DNA from: Haloferax larsenii JCM 13917
GTDB taxonomy: Archaea > Halobacteriota > Halobacteria > Halobacteriales > Haloferacaceae
Assembly (NCBI RefSeq): GCF_000336955.1
Contig: NZ_AOLI01000019.1
Span: 227,997 to 291,996, forward strand
Direction: 5' to 3'
DNA length: 64,000 nt
The notes below the pieces were generated by a model that saw nothing but the letters and a program-made list of their open reading frames with translations, was not told the origin of the DNA and did not search any database. A program made the position numbers and the translations under genes. The first letter of the stretch is position 1. The number at the start of each line of letters is the position of its first letter. Below, one piece after another: positions 61,085-64,000 of the stretch.

Positions 61085-61771
61085 CTATCGAAAATCGACC
61101 CACGCGACAGCGACGCCGACGCCAGCGAGCGGCGGGGCCGCATAGAGCGCGAACGTCGTCGGGTCCGGCGGCGAGAAGAACGCGGCGAAGGCGACGATGA
61201 AAAGCAGCGCCACGCCACTGGTTCGACCACCGAGTCGGGACCAGAGTGCATTCGCCCGGACTAACCCGACCAAAAGCGGCGGAGTGGCCGCACCGACTCC
61301 GACAGCGACGGGAAAGAAGAGTTCGAGTTCGAGCACCGCTTGTCGGGCCGAGAGCGTGAGCCGGTCCGCTCCGGCGAGGATATCGAGGAGCGTCGGCGTG
61401 GTGAGCCACGCGAGTCCGGTACTGACGACGAACAAGACCGCGGCGGCGACGAAATGGGGCACAGCAGTTCGAAGGGAGACGCTGGAGTCGCGGCCGGTCA
61501 GCGAGACGAGGTGTGCGCCGCCCACGAAGACGCCCACGAGGGCGGCCAGTTCTCCGCGGACGAGGAGGTCCGAAGACGTGCCCAGTACCTGGCGTCCGAG
61601 TTCTACAGTTGGCGAGAGGTATCCCGGGTCGGACACGAGCGCGAAGACGACTGCCGATGCGACGAGGCTACTGACGGCGACGTTCAGTGCTCGACATCTG
61701 AGCGTCGCGGCAAGCGGGGACAACCCGCGGCCGCGCGGGTCGAACGACTCACCGGTTTCCGTCGCGTCCAT
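61085..61771 (-). CDS. Six-helix membrane protein, TatC-like
   Basis: 228 residues with six hydrophobic helices. The C-terminal part, ELELFFPVAVGVGAATPPLLVGLVRA...RTSGVALLFIVAFAAFFSPPDPTTF, follows the order of TatC helices 4-6, including an FSPPDP motif (about 199-204) like the TPPD of TatC, and a Pro-rich helix start. The N-terminal conserved Glu of TatC is not found. It could be a diverged TatC paralogue or an unrelated membrane protein with chance similarity. Function unknown. Confidence 0.6.
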   Translation of the reverse strand: MDATETGESFDPRGRGLSPLAATLRCRALNVAVSSLVASAVVFALVSDPGYLSPTVELGRQVLGTSSDLLVRGELAALVGVFVGGAHLVSLTGRDSSVSLRTAVPHFVAAAVLFVVSTGLAWLTTPTLLDILAGADRLTLSARQAVLELELFFPVAVGVGAATPPLLVGLVRANALWSRLGGRTSGVALLFIVAFAAFFSPPDPTTFALYAAPPLAGVGVAVAWVDFR

Positions 61772-61926
61772 GAGCGCCCGTCGTCATACTTCGTTGTCAA
61801 CTTTGTGCCGAGGGCTTGCTGCCTGTTGCTTCTCTGCGGCCTCCCGTTCGCGGCGGGAGTATCGCCCCTGTACAGCGGGCGCACTCGGGACGCAGATTCA
61901 TACCCGTCTCTTCCGAGAGTCGTCCT

Positions 61927-62703
61927 ATGGAGGTCACACTGACCACCGCAGCGCTCGTCTTCGGCATCGTCGCGTTCGGTGGCTTCGTCACCGGTGTCAA
62001 CGGATTCGGATTCGCCGTCGTCGGCACGGCACTGCTCGCAGCGACGATTGGCCCGCAACTGGCGGTCGTCGTGATGATTCTCCCGATACTCGCCGGTAAC
62101 GTCTCGCTCGTGCGCGAACTCGACCGGTCGAGCCTGCGGTCGTGTGTGCGCCGCTTTTGGCCATACGTCGCTGCGGCGGCGGTCGGAACCGTCGTCGGGA
62201 TGGTGCTCCTGTCGGCGATTCCGACCGGACCGCTGACTCTCGCGCTCGGCGTGTTCGTCCTCGTCTACGTCGCTATCTCGCAACCGTGGATGTCGATTCC
62301 GGGTGAGGGCCGGTTCCGAGCGGTCTGCTTCACTGAGGGGCCAGGCATGAAAGCGGCGCTCGGTCTCGTCTCGGGGGTCGTCTTCGGCGCGAGCAACGTG
62401 GGCGTACAGGTCGTCGCGTACCTTCAGAGCCTCCGACTCGACCGCTCGACGTTCGTCGGCGTCGTCGCGCTGATATTCCTCGGTATCTCGACGGTTCGCG
62501 TGGCGTTGGCGGCGTGGCTCGGGTTGTTCGGCGGGACCGACCTGTTGGCACTGTCTGCGGTCGCTTCACTGCCAGGATTGGTCGGAGTGGAGGCGGGAAA
62601 ATGGGTGCGACCGAAGATTCCGCAGTCGTCCCAGCAGGCCGCGACGATGGGCCTGCTCGCGCTCATCGGACTCCGGTTGACGACTCGTGGGATTGGGCTC
62701 TGA
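61927..62703 (+). CDS. TauE/SafE-type sulfite exporter family protein
   Basis: 258 residues from the ATG at 61927. The repeated GFVTGVNGFGFAVVGTALLAA and ALGLVSGVVFGASNVGVQVVAYL helices are the two halves of TSUP (DUF81) proteins. These export sulfite, sulfonates or related anions. About eight transmembrane helices. Divergent from the TatC-like gene; a hairpin follows the stop. Confidence 0.88.
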   Translation: MEVTLTTAALVFGIVAFGGFVTGVNGFGFAVVGTALLAATIGPQLAVVVMILPILAGNVSLVRELDRSSLRSCVRRFWPYVAAAAVGTVVGMVLLSAIPTGPLTLALGVFVLVYVAISQPWMSIPGEGRFRAVCFTEGPGMKAALGLVSGVVFGASNVGVQVVAYLQSLRLDRSTFVGVVALIFLGISTVRVALAAWLGLFGGTDLLALSAVASLPGLVGVEAGKWVRPKIPQSSQQAATMGLLALIGLRLTTRGIGL

Positions 62704-62760
62704 GAGCGAGGGTGGGCCCTCAGTACGTCCCGCGAGCGCGAGACTGACCCATAGCGGGAG

Positions 62761-62781
62761 TGCGGGTGAGGGTCACCCGCA
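62761..62781 (+). terminator. 8-bp hairpin after the TauE-like gene
   Basis: Stem TGCGGGTG/CACCCGCA with a 5-nt loop, 57 bp after the stop and in the convergent gap before the RNase HI-like gene. No T-run; termination inferred from position. Confidence 0.45.
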
Positions 62782-62810
62782 CCGGGAGTCGAGGGGCGTT
62801 CGTTCGGGAC

Positions 62811-63443
62811 TTAGTCGCCTGCCTGCCCTTCGAATCGGGAGGGAGGGAGATAGCTCGCATCCTGCTCCGATTCGAAGCCGAGGGGGTCCGGGAGGACACA
62901 CCGGTCCGGTTGCTCGTTGACGTGTTTGTACTCGTTCGGTGAGTTTGCCAACGGATGGGCCGGGTTCTCTCTCCCGTCGATACTCGCCGCGCGAACCTCT
63001 TCGAAGCCCGCGATGCGGGCTCGAATCCCGCGCCAGTGGTATTCGCTTCCGGCGGGGACGCTGATTGGTTTCGGCGGTTTCCAGTCGGGGTGGTCCGACG
63101 CGAGTACGGCGTTGTTCACGTTTGCAGCCAGGTCGTCGAGGTCGACGAGGACGCCAACGCGGGCCCCGGGCGGCGCTCTATGGGCGAGCACGTCGAGTCC
63201 GAGGTGAAGTGCGCGATACTCCGAGACGTTGTTGTCCGGAGCCACGTCGGGAAGCGAGAGTCGGGTCACTCGTTCGCCATCGCGGGTTTCGATTACCACA
63301 CCGAGTCCACCGGAGTTCGGGCGGTACGACCCGTCCGTCGCGACGTAGAAGTGACGCCGATGCGTCCACGGCGGGTGCGCGATGTGAGGCGTGGGCGACT
63401 CGTCGAACAAGTCCCTGAGTGTGGGACGGCCGGTCACGGCCAT
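62811..63443 (-). CDS. RNase HI-like protein
   Basis: 210 residues. The RNase H core is at about residues 32-110: YVATDGSYRPNSGGLGVVIE (first Asp), NNVSEYRALHLGLDVLA (Glu) and VGVLVDLDDLAANV (Asp). The fourth position, usually Asp before LA, reads ENPAHPLAN, so His replaces it, as in some archaeal RNases HI. The C-terminal 45 residues are an extension of unknown role. It would cut RNA in RNA/DNA hybrids. Confidence 0.82.
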   Translation of the reverse strand: MAVTGRPTLRDLFDESPTPHIAHPPWTHRRHFYVATDGSYRPNSGGLGVVIETRDGERVTRLSLPDVAPDNNVSEYRALHLGLDVLAHRAPPGARVGVLVDLDDLAANVNNAVLASDHPDWKPPKPISVPAGSEYHWRGIRARIAGFEEVRAASIDGRENPAHPLANSPNEYKHVNEQPDRCVLPDPLGFESEQDASYLPPSRFEGQAGD

Positions 63444-63594
63444 ACCGAATCTTCTGCTATGGAGGATAATAAGCGTACCCCGGGTTTGTGTCGGTCTAAC
63501 TCTATGTTATAACGTGGCAATATATAGAGCAGCTGTACTGGATGGGGCCAAAACAGGCAATGGTTATAAGAACGACGGCGTCATTTTTCCTTCG

Positions 63595-64000
63595 ATGACT
63601 GATAACAACCCACACATTGGCAGACGCAAATACCTCACACTGGCTGGTGGCGCGGCAGCTTCTGCCGCAATCGCTGGGTGCGCCGGCGGTGGCGGCGAAG
63701 AAACGACGACCACCACGGAAGACGACGGGGAGACGACAACCACGGAAGGCGGCGACGAGACGACCGCCACGCCGCAGGAGTCGTTCGACGTGACGATTAC
63801 GCAGGGCCAGATGCCGTCGGGTCTCGACCCGCACGACCACCGTGAGACGCCGACGACTATCGTCATGCTACACGCCTACGAGGGCGTGCTCACCCGTGAT
63901 GCGGCCGGTGCGATGCAAGAAGCGCTCGCGACGAACTACGAGCGCATCGATGGCGAGAACGCGGTCCGGTTCGACCTCCGGGAGGGCGTTACGTTCCACA
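63595..64000 (+). CDS. Peptide-type ABC transporter solute-binding lipoprotein (3' truncated)
   Basis: The first 135 codons of a larger gene that runs past the window end. The signal has twin Arg (GRRKYLTLAGGAAASAAIAGC) with a lipobox, then a Glu/Thr linker (about 30-55). The mature start SFDVTITQGQMPSGLDPHDHRETPTTIVMLHAYEGVLTRD is the opening of family 5 (DppA/OppA) binding proteins. TATA-like GGTTATAAG (63562-63570) lies about 27 nt before the probable transcription start near 63592. The rest of the operon is outside. Confidence 0.92.
   Translation, partial: MTDNNPHIGRRKYLTLAGGAAASAAIAGCAGGGGEETTTTTEDDGETTTTEGGDETTATPQESFDVTITQGQMPSGLDPHDHRETPTTIVMLHAYEGVLTRDAAGAMQEALATNYERIDGENAVRFDLREGVTFH

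Noticed and set aside
1-64000. CRISPR array, transposase, integrase or restriction system
   Set aside because: No regularly spaced repeats, transposase motifs or defence genes were seen; the repeats found are gene-end copies or in-frame expansions.

Overview
The window is 64 kb of euryarchaeal, haloarchaeal chromosome, most likely Haloferax or a close relative. The evidence is GC-rich codons with very acidic proteins, archaeal information genes (RFC large subunit, EF-1alpha, tRNA-Val), an archaeal-type HMG-CoA synthase, Tat signals on most exported proteins, PibD-type pilin signals, TATA boxes about 27 nt upstream of leaderless ATGs, and a serine protease that closely resembles halolysin R4 of Haloferax mediterranei as I remember it. 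No insertion sequence, CRISPR array, prophage or origin was seen.

Layout. 0-6.7 kb: a type IV pilus operon (PilB ATPase, cut by the window edge; PilC platform) with two pilin-headed, Ig-like-domain surface proteins. 6.9-11.5 kb: small exported and membrane proteins (duplicated Cys-rich Tat substrate, DUF7282-like protein, lipoprotein, SnoaL-like protein). 11.5-13.7 kb: tRNA-Val with a downstream fragment of its 3' end, a small zinc-ribbon/wHTH operon, glutaredoxin and cob(I)alamin adenosyltransferase. 13.7-16.6 kb: a Zn/Mn ABC importer behind a DtxR-like operator. 16.7-18.8 kb: small membrane protein, phosphotransferase, zinc ribbon. 18.8-23.1 kb: complete glycine cleavage operon gcvT-gcvH-gcvPA-gcvPB. 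23.2-26.4 kb: an islet of AlkA-like glycosylase, TetR regulator and rhodanese linked by a shared palindromic operator. 26.5-30 kb: a bacterial-type ProRS-like protein and a stand-alone EF-1alpha paralogue. 30.4-36 kb: a RimK/aspartic-protease fusion, halolysin, NYN nuclease, TatD hydrolase, DUF2150. 36-40.6 kb: a second locus of pilin-headed surface proteins, one a paralogue of the first pair. 40.7-50.6 kb: HMG-CoA synthase, XRE regulator, acetyltransferases, MFS carrier, FabG-like reductase, RfcL. 50.6-57.3 kb: UbiA-like prenyltransferase, membrane histidine kinase, a polar amino-acid ABC importer, heme A synthase. 57.4-64 kb: M24-like protein, MaeB malic enzyme, TatC-like membrane protein, TauE/SafE exporter, RNase HI-like protein and the start of a peptide-type solute-binding protein.

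Most notable: (1) four genes (tRNA-Val, the NYN nuclease, HMG-CoA synthase, malic enzyme) have their 3' ends, including the stop codon in the protein genes, duplicated just downstream, three of them in convergent intergenic regions and two with hairpins between the copies; (2) three paralogous pilin-headed Ig-like proteins at two loci 30 kb apart; (3) a bacterial-type ProRS whose editing domain appears replaced by a four-Cys zinc module; (4) a TetR/AlkA/rhodanese unit with matching operators placed on the promoters; (5) several microproteins of 34-42 residues.
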